Position numbers and translations under genes: made by a program | Source of the DNA: Acidovorax sp. | Lineage (GTDB): Bacteria > Pseudomonadota > Gammaproteobacteria > Burkholderiales > Burkholderiaceae_C | Reading direction: 5' to 3' | NCBI RefSeq assembly: GCF_027492855.1 | Contig: NZ_JAPUDY010000046.1 | Location: forward strand, 20,602 to 84,601 | Length of the DNA: 64,000 bases | Shown here: positions 7,742 through 15,764 of the stretch, one piece after another | Layout of the letters: each line of letters opens with the position of its first letter | Numbering within the stretch: position 1 is the stretch's first letter | The notes under the pieces: model-generated | Database searches by the model: none | Told to the model about the DNA's origin: nothing | The model's input: only the letters and a program-made list of their open reading frames with translations

Positions 7742-9397
7742 ATGAAAAATGACATTCACCGCCTTGACCAACTGGACCGGCGTGACGGTTCCCTTGTGAG
7801 GATCGATTGGATTGGAGATGTCGTTGGCCACAGGCACAAGTTTGTTCGGGTAGTGACCTCGCGTTGGAATGGAGTGCGGAGATGGAGCGGTGCCTCAGTG
7901 TTGGATGCGGTGGAGACTGTGGAGATTCCTGTTGGGTACTTGCGCCTCCTGTGTGTCGGTGACCTATGGGAAGGGGGGATCAAGACAGCATCTCAAGTTG
8001 CACACAGTGCTAAGTTTTCCGATCTCGCTATCGACTCTTTCACGGCGGAAATTCTTCCTTGCGGAGCGCAGGCGACTCAGGGAGTAGGTGACGCCCCTTA
8101 CCTCCTGCCATTTGGGAGCTTTGATGGGCATCGGGAGCACACCACATCGTTCGTTGTTCGAGTGCGGGTGGACGCATCGACATCGATCGTAGTGCCATCC
8201 ATGGAACTCACGCGGTTCTACTTTGGTGCAGCGGGGAGCTTGCTGAAGGCCATTTTTTCGGGCGCCCTCGCAAAGAGAGAACTGGTACTGGGTAGCCGGA
8301 TCAATAGCGCAGGAGTTGCAAACATCATCATTCCTGCGCGCATGCACTACACAGCGGCGCCAGCGATTGCTCGGATTGCATTTGACGGTGTTGCCGAGGC
8401 GGCCCTAAACATGCTGATTCAGTCCGGTGTCAGTGCTAGTGTGGACGGTCGGCCCTGGTATCCGAAGATGGGGTTTCCGATTCGAGGGAAGACAAGCCTC
8501 AGCGCAAAAGGCCTCTGGATTGAGGAAGGTGGGCATAGAACCTTCTTGGTGTTCAAGCTGCTCTCATGTGCGCATCCGCTGCCATTTCGCAAGCTTTTCT
8601 ACAGCGTCGGACGTTCAGAAGGTGAGGATGCCGCTCCTCCGAAGCCAAGAGTACAGCGCATGATTCCCAAGAGGCAGCCTCAGGTGCCTACGACTGTTTC
8701 TTTGTCAAAACGGCCCGTCTTCGGAAGACAACAGTTCACGCTGCTTGCCGGTGTAGATGAAGTGGAGCCCTTTCCAGATTTGACGGGGAAACCATTGGTC
8801 CGTGCGGGAGATGTTGAGGTCGCAGGCTACAGCTGCGCCGCAGCTACAGGGAAACCATCAGCTCTCTCGGCCGGTGGCGATGTTGGGGCGGCTATTGCGG
8901 GAGTGGATGTGGTTTCCGCCAGGCAGCAAAGCGCCGATGATGGAGCTGTACCTGATTTGCTGTGGTGCATGGACGCTACTCTCCGGGAATTGCGTCCAGA
9001 TATTCGGCCACTGCTGTTTGGCGACGGTCGGCGTATGCGCCGACTCTGGCTTCCAGAAAAGGCATCAGGAGACAACGGCGGCGGATGGGGTTGGGTTGCT
9101 TTGCTGGAGCATGAAGCTGCGATTCGTTTTGCAACCCCAACGCTTGTTCTCATCAATGTGGAAGACCCGCGAACCAAGGTGAGCAAGGAATTCCTCGCGA
9201 TCTTCGTGCACTGCCGGGAGCCTCTGGCCGTGCTGGACATCGCACATAGCTTTCTCCGTGACTTCGACTGGGGCGTCAGCGAGCCTAACGGAACGGAGCC
9301 ATATTGTGTAGTCGCACTCTCTTCGGAGGAGGTCGAAAGTCTTATCGGTCGAGATGGGCCTTATGAGGTCACGAGGGCAATTGCCGCCCGTTGCTGA
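7742..9397 (+). CDS. TnsE-like / TniE accessory transposition protein
   Basis: The fifth gene of the transposition operon encodes 551 residues, close to the recalled length of Tn7 TnsE (538). A segment near residue 155 (VPSMELTRFYF) resembles the IPQLELARSLF region of TnsE, and the overall order of beta-rich blocks, a Pro/Arg-rich linker (about 310-350) and a compact C-terminal domain is similar. TnsE directs transposition to replicating conjugative DNA via the sliding clamp. Similarity is faint and from memory, so the name is tentative; AbaR-type elements also carry an uncharacterised tniE in this place. The ATG at 7742 follows GAAGAG; the frame is open back to 7667. Confidence 0.55.
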   Translation: MKNDIHRLDQLDRRDGSLVRIDWIGDVVGHRHKFVRVVTSRWNGVRRWSGASVLDAVETVEIPVGYLRLLCVGDLWEGGIKTASQVAHSAKFSDLAIDSFTAEILPCGAQATQGVGDAPYLLPFGSFDGHREHTTSFVVRVRVDASTSIVVPSMELTRFYFGAAGSLLKAIFSGALAKRELVLGSRINSAGVANIIIPARMHYTAAPAIARIAFDGVAEAALNMLIQSGVSASVDGRPWYPKMGFPIRGKTSLSAKGLWIEEGGHRTFLVFKLLSCAHPLPFRKLFYSVGRSEGEDAAPPKPRVQRMIPKRQPQVPTTVSLSKRPVFGRQQFTLLAGVDEVEPFPDLTGKPLVRAGDVEVAGYSCAAATGKPSALSAGGDVGAAIAGVDVVSARQQSADDGAVPDLLWCMDATLRELRPDIRPLLFGDGRRMRRLWLPEKASGDNGGGWGWVALLEHEAAIRFATPTLVLINVEDPRTKVSKEFLAIFVHCREPLAVLDIAHSFLRDFDWGVSEPNGTEPYCVVALSSEEVESLIGRDGPYEVTRAIAARC

Positions 9398-9415
9398 ATG
9401 ACTGGGCAGGACTGG

Positions 9416-9445
9416 TTTAACCACCGCTCTGTGCAGGTGGTTAAA
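9416..9445 (+). terminator. Hairpin after the transposition operon
   Basis: A perfect 10-bp inverted repeat (TTTAACCACC / GGTGGTTAAA) with a ten-base loop lies 18 bases after the tnsE-like stop. The position suggests termination of the tns operon, although no long T-run follows. Confidence 0.5.
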
Positions 9446-9704
9446 TCGCCCAAGCGGTTCTATGAACACTGGGCATCAGTGACGGCCGCGAAGGCCAAGG
9501 CTGGCCCGGATTTTCCGCCGTGGGCACCAGCCTGGATTGTGTAAATCCCTCACTCCGTTGCGTCATGATGGATCGAGTATGCGTGGGAAGATGCGTCGTA
9601 GACTAGTCAGAAAATTTGGATACTTCGCGCCGAGCTGCATTCGCAGCCTGACCGGGGCATGATGCAACTGCGGTCCAGAGATGGGCCGCTATGGGGGAGG
9701 ATGG

Positions 9705-10613
9705 ATGACGTTTCATGTGCCTGAGGCGCACGTCGGCCTGTTCGAAGAAGTCGAGCGGCGCTTTCGGCTATTGCTGTCCAAGAACATCGTCACCGGCATC
9801 AGGGAGACCCAGTTCGACATGTGGCTCTCCAACCTGCTGACCGAGGAAGACCAATACCTGGGAGCGCGGCTTTTGGAAAACCTGACCTTCCGCTCCGAGC
9901 AGATGGTCGGCAGCGCAATCGACCATATTCTGCAGTGCATCCTGCCTTGTGAGCTGCGCCGCCTAGGTGTGTCAATCTCCAGCGTCGACGAGTTCATCGC
10001 TTCGCTGGAACGCGGCGGCAAAGGCCACGCCGTGCGCTTCGTCGAGATCGACGACCCCAAGGGCGAGAAGCCCGGCAAGAGTGGCGCCGTGCTGATGCGC
10101 GAGCTGCACCGCCTTGGCGGCGTCAGCACATCGCTGACCTGCTTGTCCAGCGCTATTGCCAAGCAGCCTGTCAACGTGAAATGCCTGGTCTTCATCGACG
10201 ATATGCTTGGCACAGGCACCCAGATGGAGACCTACTCGACCGTCCACCAGCTAAAGGGGATTTCGCAGAAGCACCACCTGATCTACTGCCCGCTGGCTGC
10301 CTTCGAGTCGGGGTTGGAGCACTTGGCGAAGGAATGCCCCTGGATGCAGGTCTGCCCGGTCGAGGTGTTCGGTGAGTCGCACCGCTTCTTCAGGAGCGAC
10401 CCCAAGCAGCCGCTGATGTGGGCCATCGACAAGGCCAACACTGTGACTGACGTGCGCGCCCACATGGAAAGCCTCTGCCAGCGGGGCGGCATCCGCTCGC
10501 CCGCCGCCTTTGCCCTGGAGTTGCTGGTGGGTTTCCACCATGCGACGCCGAACAACACTTTGCCGATCATGCACGTGTCCTCGCCCACGTGGCACAACCT
10601 TCTGACCCGCTGA
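9705..10613 (+). CDS. Phosphoribosyltransferase-like protein (conflict-system PRTase type)
   Basis: The 302-residue protein contains a PRPP-loop-like motif VFIDDMLGTGTQ at about residues 162-173, the hallmark of type I phosphoribosyltransferases. It lacks the flanking features of a salvage enzyme. The long N-terminal helical part (about 110 residues) and the neighbouring ORC-CDC6-like ATPase match the PRTase class described in bacterial biological-conflict cassettes. It may make or sense a nucleotide signal. The ATG at 9705 has GGGGGAGG four bases upstream; the frame is open to 9681. It is separated by seven bases from the next gene, forming a three-gene operon. Confidence 0.7.
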   Translation: MTFHVPEAHVGLFEEVERRFRLLLSKNIVTGIRETQFDMWLSNLLTEEDQYLGARLLENLTFRSEQMVGSAIDHILQCILPCELRRLGVSISSVDEFIASLERGGKGHAVRFVEIDDPKGEKPGKSGAVLMRELHRLGGVSTSLTCLSSAIAKQPVNVKCLVFIDDMLGTGTQMETYSTVHQLKGISQKHHLIYCPLAAFESGLEHLAKECPWMQVCPVEVFGESHRFFRSDPKQPLMWAIDKANTVTDVRAHMESLCQRGGIRSPAAFALELLVGFHHATPNNTLPIMHVSSPTWHNLLTR

Positions 10614-10620
10614 ATCCAAG

Positions 10621-12627
10621 ATGACTGCGATCGCCGATCCTTTCCTGAATAACCGGGCGGACTACCTATCGCCCGCCTCGTTGTTCTCACAGTTCATCGT
10701 TCCACCGTTTTTCCAGCGAATTAACATTTTTGCTGGCCAAGGCTCGGTGCGCATCCTGGGTGGTCGCGGCTGCGGCAAGACGATGTTCATCCGCTACTTC
10801 AGCCACGGCTCCTCGTTCGACACGAATCGCGATGACATTCCCGAATCTGAGCTTAAGACCGTTGGGCTCTACCTGCGCCCCGACACTGGTTTCTGTGGCC
10901 TCATGATTCCTGAATGGTTGGGACTGCACCAGGCCAAGCTGGCGTTCTCCCACTATGTGGCGCTCAACCTGCTGAAAGACGCCTGCCAATCGCTGGCTTC
11001 GATCGGATCGGCGCGGTTTGCCGATGGCCCGATCGCCGTTGGCGACCCCTTGCTCAGCCCGGCTCTCGCCAAGCAGCTCGGATTGACGGACCGGCACATC
11101 AGCGCGTTGGAGGCTGAGCTTGACCTCAAGCTCGTGGAGCTGGAGGTCTGGGTCAGCAACCCCAAACACAGCCCGGTTCCGTCCTTCGTCTCTTTCGCAT
11201 CCGTGCTGCCGCGATTCGCCCAGGACGTGGCTGCGTCTTCCCCTCAGCTCGCTGAATTTGCCTTCCGCGCCTTCATCGACGAGTTCGAGAACCTGCAGAG
11301 CGAGCACCGCGAGGTGGTGTGCGACGCGATCAAGCACCCCAGCCCTCGTCTAGTCGTGCATATCGCGCACAAGAAGCAGGCTGTGGTCGACTTCAAGACC
11401 AGTAGCGAGGAGCGCGTCGTTGAAGGCCATGACCTGCGCACCATCGACCTAGAAGAAGAGCTGTCCAGGGAAGGCGAGTTCGAGTTGCTCGCCGCCGAGC
11501 TGTTCCTGCTGCGAGTGACCCAGGGCGGGGGACAGTTTGATTGCCCGTTGTTCCAGCCCGCCCTACTGCACGATCAGCGCCACCTTGCACACCGGCTGTC
11601 CAAGCCCTACCGCGACCAGGTGCTGCGTTGCGTCCGTGAAATCCTGCCCAGCCCCAGCGCGGCCAGCATCTCGCGTGAGGTCATCGAGGACCCGCCGCTA
11701 CGGCGCCGGTTGCGTGAGATGATCCAGAAGGGGCTGGTGCTGCAGGGGCTAGACAAGAAGGTAAACCCCGACGATCTCATCAGCTCAGCACACCCCCAGG
11801 CAAGTATCGTTATGGGAGCTCTATTAAACCGGCGCAGCCAGATCGACAAGGACCTGCTGTCCCAATACCACGCAGCTGTAGCCAACCCCAGCGACAGCGA
11901 CCCTTTCTTCAAGGTCGGCGGCTGGATTGACAACAACCTTCATGGCTGCCTCTTCCACCTCTACGCGGGTCTTCCGCGCCGGCCGAACATCAACTACGCT
12001 GGGTTTGACCGGTTCTGCATGATGGCCGACCCTAACCTGCGCTTTTTCCAGGCGCTGTGTCATGCCACGCTTTCGATTGCCTACAAGCGTCAGAGCGGCA
12101 ATGAGGTCTCGGGGCAACTCAGGGTCGACGTTGCGATCCAGGCGAGTGCGGCCAAGCAGGTGTCAGACAAGCTGTTCCAGGACATCCTGCAACTCGGCTC
12201 CCATGGCGGCAAGCTGCTGGAGATCACGGGGCGGCTCGGCCGCATCTTCGAGGCGTTCAATCGCCGACGCAGCCAGAGCGAGCCGGAGGTCAACCACTTC
12301 TCCATCGACAACGCTGACCGGGCCAATCTGTCTAGCCAAGCCGAGCTATTACTCCGAGAAGCCAAGATCTGGTCAGTGCTCTACGAGGCCAAAGACACCA
12401 AGAATAAGGCGGACTACGACATCGCCCAGACCGACTTGATCCTGAACCCGATCTACGCCCCCCACTTCAGCATCAGCTATCGCAAGCGCCGCAAGGTCAC
12501 CCTGCGCGCGCCACACGCCGACATTCTGCTGTGCCAGTCCACGGCCCAGTACGAGGTTGTGCTCAAGCAGCTTGTCGACCCGGCCGACCAAGATCCCGCC
12601 GGCGACGATCCCATGACCCTGTTCTGA
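10621..12627 (+). CDS. ORC-CDC6-like AAA+ ATPase
   Basis: A 668-residue P-loop ATPase. Walker A (GGRGCGKT) is at residues 47-54 and Walker B (AFIDEFENL) at about 217-225, with the Glu-Phe-Glu-Asn signature seen in ORC/CDC6-like conflict ATPases. A winged-helix-like region probably follows near residue 350. It stands between the PRTase-like gene (seven-base gap) and an unknown third gene (nine-base gap). The likely role is a switch or DNA-loading component of a defence cassette. It is unrelated to the chromosomal replication genes. Confidence 0.7.
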   Translation: MTAIADPFLNNRADYLSPASLFSQFIVPPFFQRINIFAGQGSVRILGGRGCGKTMFIRYFSHGSSFDTNRDDIPESELKTVGLYLRPDTGFCGLMIPEWLGLHQAKLAFSHYVALNLLKDACQSLASIGSARFADGPIAVGDPLLSPALAKQLGLTDRHISALEAELDLKLVELEVWVSNPKHSPVPSFVSFASVLPRFAQDVAASSPQLAEFAFRAFIDEFENLQSEHREVVCDAIKHPSPRLVVHIAHKKQAVVDFKTSSEERVVEGHDLRTIDLEEELSREGEFELLAAELFLLRVTQGGGQFDCPLFQPALLHDQRHLAHRLSKPYRDQVLRCVREILPSPSAASISREVIEDPPLRRRLREMIQKGLVLQGLDKKVNPDDLISSAHPQASIVMGALLNRRSQIDKDLLSQYHAAVANPSDSDPFFKVGGWIDNNLHGCLFHLYAGLPRRPNINYAGFDRFCMMADPNLRFFQALCHATLSIAYKRQSGNEVSGQLRVDVAIQASAAKQVSDKLFQDILQLGSHGGKLLEITGRLGRIFEAFNRRRSQSEPEVNHFSIDNADRANLSSQAELLLREAKIWSVLYEAKDTKNKADYDIAQTDLILNPIYAPHFSISYRKRRKVTLRAPHADILLCQSTAQYEVVLKQLVDPADQDPAGDDPMTLF

Positions 12628-12636
12628 GGCTGTCGC

Positions 12637-13551
12637 ATGAAATTCGTCAGGCAGGATGTGGTGAGCGAGCTGGAGGCCGGCCAGGTCGGCAAGTTCGACG
12701 TCGGCTTCTATGGGCGAGACGATCTGGACGACCGTAGCCGACATTCAGCGGCGCTGACGCGCGCGGCTGCCCAGAAAAGCTATAGGGTGCGCTACGACCC
12801 CTCCAAGTTCACCTTGACGGTGGGCGATGAAATATTCCGCGTCGACGACCTCGAGGACCTGTTCCGCAAGTTCCGCGCACGGTCACTCGTGATCGACGCG
12901 ACGACTATGGAATTCCCCGAGATCCTCTATGTGCTGAGCGCCTACCGCATGCAGCATGATCGCCCTCGATGCGGCTTCTTTTATGTCGAGCCCGAGGGCT
13001 ACAAGCAGCGCGCGCCGAACATGTCGGTGGTGCCAGGAAACGCCTTCGACCTCAGCGAGAAGTTCCTGGGCAATCTGCAACTGCCGCCTTTCACTCGGCT
13101 GCTCAGCAGCTCTAACAAAGCCCACCTAGTGGCCTTCCTGGGCTTCGAGGGCGATCGCCTCATGCGCCTGCTCGATGCCGACGACGGCTATTTCTATGAA
13201 AAGGTGAGTATCGTGTTCGGCGTACCACCGTTCCAACCGAGCTGGGACCTGCACGCGCTGATGGCCAACTCCAGCCTGCTTGAGCGCCAGAACACAACGG
13301 TGCTTTATTGCGGGGCTAACAACCCGCGTGCCGCCTACATGCTGCTCAAGGAGGCCCACGCCGGTATGGCGTCGGGTCGCACCAACCGCCTCTTCGTTGC
13401 CCCCTTTGGCACCAAGCCCATGGCCTTGGGCGCGGTCCTGTTCCGGTTGGATCACGACATTCTGTCGCCGATCTTCGACCATCCGGTGCGCAAGCCAGAC
13501 CGCACCTTCGGCGTTCATCGCCGCCACTGGTACGAAATCGACTCGCTCTGA
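12637..13551 (+). CDS. Unknown third protein of the PRTase/ORC-ATPase cassette
   Basis: The 304-residue protein matches no family I recognise. It begins with about 60 residues that read like a beta-hairpin module, then a Rossmann-like alternation of strands and helices (VIDATTMEFPEIL, FLGFEGDRLMRLL, VLYCGANNPRAAYML) and a C-terminal PFGTKPMALGAVLF segment. No signal peptide or membrane helix is seen. Tight spacing to the ATPase gene suggests a dedicated partner, possibly a sensor or effector. It converges on the methyltransferase gene with eight bases between the stops. Confidence 0.6.
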   Translation: MKFVRQDVVSELEAGQVGKFDVGFYGRDDLDDRSRHSAALTRAAAQKSYRVRYDPSKFTLTVGDEIFRVDDLEDLFRKFRARSLVIDATTMEFPEILYVLSAYRMQHDRPRCGFFYVEPEGYKQRAPNMSVVPGNAFDLSEKFLGNLQLPPFTRLLSSSNKAHLVAFLGFEGDRLMRLLDADDGYFYEKVSIVFGVPPFQPSWDLHALMANSSLLERQNTTVLYCGANNPRAAYMLLKEAHAGMASGRTNRLFVAPFGTKPMALGAVLFRLDHDILSPIFDHPVRKPDRTFGVHRRHWYEIDSL

Positions 13552-13559
13552 ACACTCGC

Positions 13560-14768
13560 CTACGGACGGGCCGGAACGGGCATTTCCATCAGCGACGCGA
13601 CGGTAATGTGCTTAGCGCATGAGCCCTTGGCTGCGGCCCGACGCCAGTTGGTGCCCGCTTCGCTCAGCACCCAGTCCGCCACCTGGGCGTGGTGGCGCGT
13701 CGGCACGCGCAGCCGGTACACGGCCTCGGTGTAGTGCCGCTGGCCCTTGACGACCAAGGCCTGGCGGTCCATGACGCGGGTGCCGACGCGCGGTAGCAGG
13801 ATGTCGCTGGCCGTCGCCGACTGGAAGCCGTGATCGGGGCCGTGAGCAAAGCGCACCTCGGTACCTTGCTGGGGAAAGTCTGAGGTGTGGAAGGACTCTA
13901 TGCCCAAGTCCTCGAACTGTGCGCGCGTGCGGCTGCCGCGCACCACCGTTGCGCCCAACTCCTCCAGCGTGCGGCAGCCAGACTGACTGCGCAGGGCTAC
14001 GCTGAGCGCCTGGAACTCGTGAAACGCAAAGTCCAATCGTTGAATCGCCTGCTCAGAACTGATCCACCTCTCGGCCACCACGTCGAGGTCTTCACCGGCC
14101 ATCTTGCCCAGGCGAACGCTCTTGAGACGGGTTGCACCAAAACGCGCCACCAGCAGGAAAGACTGCACCTCCGCCTTTTTGTCGAAGACGTCCACAGGCA
14201 GCTCGTAGCACTCGACTTCACTTGCTGCGAGCATTAGCGCTTGGCGGAATGCCTTAAGCCTGACGTCCTCCGCGATGGGGGCGCCAACGATGAACGCAGC
14301 TTCTCCTGGTCGTTTCAGTCGTGCGAGTGATTCAAGAACGAAGTACAGGTCCAATTGCACCCAATCCACAATCTGCGGGATTCCAGGGCAGAGCTCGGCA
14401 ATTCGCGACTGAGCGTTGCGGCTCAGGGCCTGCATGCCGTAAGGGGGGTTGCCAGTAACCCGGGAAAACTGTTGCTCGCCCAGGAGCCCTGCAAGACCGG
14501 CGGGCGAAAGCACATCGCCCTGGACAAAGGTGGCGCGAATATCTCTTGGGCTGCCTCGCAGTAGCCGTTCGTCCAGTTCGACGCCCACAAAAGAGCTCGG
14601 TTTGCACGTGTCTAGGCAGGCCTGGGCAATCCGGCCGTTGCCCGAACCAAGTTCCAACCAAGCGTCCCCCTGACCTGACAGCAAACCCACCAGCCGGCGC
14701 GCGAGCGTCGGTGGGGTCAAGACCTGCGCGCGTCGGGTCTTGTTGGATCGGGTTAGGCGGTAGCGCAT
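13560..14768 (-). CDS. N6-adenine-type DNA methyltransferase with target-recognition part
   Basis: The 402-residue protein has SAM-binding motif I (LELGSGNGRIA, about residues 38-48) and the catalytic NPPY motif near residue 107, as in M.TaqI-type adenine methyltransferases. The C-terminal third (after about residue 260) looks like a target-recognition domain (VVRGSRTRAQ, DILLPRVG). No restriction endonuclease gene is adjacent; the convergent PRTase/ATPase/unknown cassette may supply the restricting or sensing activity, or this may be a solitary enzyme. It is divergent from a HTH regulator gene with 72 bases between starts. Confidence 0.78.
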   Translation of the reverse strand: MRYRLTRSNKTRRAQVLTPPTLARRLVGLLSGQGDAWLELGSGNGRIAQACLDTCKPSSFVGVELDERLLRGSPRDIRATFVQGDVLSPAGLAGLLGEQQFSRVTGNPPYGMQALSRNAQSRIAELCPGIPQIVDWVQLDLYFVLESLARLKRPGEAAFIVGAPIAEDVRLKAFRQALMLAASEVECYELPVDVFDKKAEVQSFLLVARFGATRLKSVRLGKMAGEDLDVVAERWISSEQAIQRLDFAFHEFQALSVALRSQSGCRTLEELGATVVRGSRTRAQFEDLGIESFHTSDFPQQGTEVRFAHGPDHGFQSATASDILLPRVGTRVMDRQALVVKGQRHYTEAVYRLRVPTRHHAQVADWVLSEAGTNWRRAAAKGSCAKHITVASLMEMPVPARP

Positions 14769-14829
14769 GTGTGCCGTTTTGGTTTAGGCCGGTAGGCTGG
14801 CCCTTGAGCCCTTATCTCATGAACGCTAT

Positions 14830-15043
14830 GATATGCAGATATGCCAAGAATAGCAACCCAACCAGGCATCGAAGTCGTGCAAGCTCGCACGCTTCTGGCA
14901 GCCTATCTGGCGCACCCTGGTAACACTGAAATGGGGCTATCTAGAGTATCTGGTGTACCGCAGTACACAATTTCGAAATTTCTGAATGGCCGAATCAAAT
15001 CGTTGACTCCTCACGTTCAGCTCGCTCTAAGATATGCAGATAT
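14830..15043 (+). promoter_or_regulatory. Repeated GATATGCAGATAT motif at and inside the HTH gene
   Basis: The same 13 bases, GATATGCAGATAT, occur at 14830-14842, overlapping the ATG of the HTH gene, and again at 15031-15043 inside it. The first copy also lies between the divergent methyltransferase and regulator genes. They are candidate operators for autorepression; the second copy could also be chance. Confidence 0.35.
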
Positions 15044-15197
15044 TGGCATAAGTTCGGGTATCAGCAAGCTGACCGCCGACCCACGGATACAAAGAGCGCT
15101 GGGGAGCGCCTGGGACGGAACGGATCAGGGCGTGACATTGTTGGCCAGCGCGATTGACGCGCTGGCTCCTGTCATTCGGGGCGCCCGCCCCAAATGA
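14841..15197 (+). CDS. Cro/CI-type helix-turn-helix regulator
   Basis: A 118-residue protein with a lambda-repressor-like helix-turn-helix at about residues 30-60 (LSRVSGVPQYTISKFLNGR). The C-terminal half is short and without a recognised domain. It is divergent from the methyltransferase gene, the usual place of a control protein, and overlaps the next small gene by four bases (ATGA). It probably controls the methyltransferase and itself. Confidence 0.65.
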   Translation: MPRIATQPGIEVVQARTLLAAYLAHPGNTEMGLSRVSGVPQYTISKFLNGRIKSLTPHVQLALRYADIGISSGISKLTADPRIQRALGSAWDGTDQGVTLLASAIDALAPVIRGARPK

Positions 15198-15445
15198 TCA
15201 CCAGGCAAAGACGACTCCAGGCTGTGAGCTGCCGGTCGCGCATACAGCGTCGAAGGATTGCCACTGCTGTTAGTGGTAATTTTCAAGGTTGGTGGACTGG
15301 TGACCGATTGGTCACTGTGGGGGATTTCGTGATTTCAGGCGATGAAAGCCTTGTCTGGACGCTTCAGAACCGACATGACACGTTTATGGATTGGGTGCCT
15401 AGCCCTGAGCGAGTAGCAGGGCTTTCAGGACGTCGGCCGGAGTGA
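15194..15445 (+). CDS. Small hypothetical protein coupled to the HTH regulator
   Basis: An 83-residue protein whose ATG overlaps the regulator stop. The N-terminus is Arg-rich; the middle (WWTGDRLVTVGDFVISGDESLVW) reads like a small beta-rich fold. No family recognised. The pair could be a regulator with its partner or a toxin-antitoxin-like unit. The 3' end overlaps the convergent small gene at 15399 by 47 bases. Confidence 0.45.
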   Translation: MITRQRRLQAVSCRSRIQRRRIATAVSGNFQGWWTGDRLVTVGDFVISGDESLVWTLQNRHDTFMDWVPSPERVAGLSGRRPE

Positions 15446-15764
15446 TCCCAAGATCGCAGGCTACCTCTCCATCAAGTATCTGAGCAGCCACGTCCGCCGC
15501 ACGCTTTCCAGTCAGTGCTTTGGCTGCGGAGACCCGTGAGCCGTTTCCGATGCACGATGCGCGAGGGTTTCGAGCCGCCGTTTTCATGGCGTCGATCAGT
15601 ATTGTGGGAGTGTCTGTAGGGTTGTGAACGCCGGCGGCAAGCATGACGCTCGAGTAGCCCATCATTTTCTGTCGCTCAGCTTCGAGCTTGAGAGCTGCGA
15701 CCACGGTGTACGGCAGATAGCCGGTCAGTGCGGCTCCATGTTGAGGCCCAAACGGAGCGATCAC
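15399..15764 (-). CDS. Hypothetical protein following the radical SAM gene
   Basis: A 121-residue protein whose ATG overlaps the stop of the radical SAM gene in the classic ATGA arrangement, so the two are co-translated. It opens with APFGPQHGAALTGYLPYT and contains SCIGNGSRVSAAKALTGK; mostly helical by eye, with no catalytic motif I can name and no signal peptide. Its obligatory linkage suggests a partner or substrate carrier of the radical SAM enzyme. Confidence 0.6.
   Translation of the reverse strand: MIAPFGPQHGAALTGYLPYTVVAALKLEAERQKMMGYSSVMLAAGVHNPTDTPTILIDAMKTAARNPRASCIGNGSRVSAAKALTGKRAADVAAQILDGEVACDLGITPADVLKALLLAQG

Noticed and set aside
7746-7753. AAATGACA as a possible transposon terminus matching TGTCATTT at 2510
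   Set aside because: It lies in the first codons of the tnsE-like gene and has no repeats around it.
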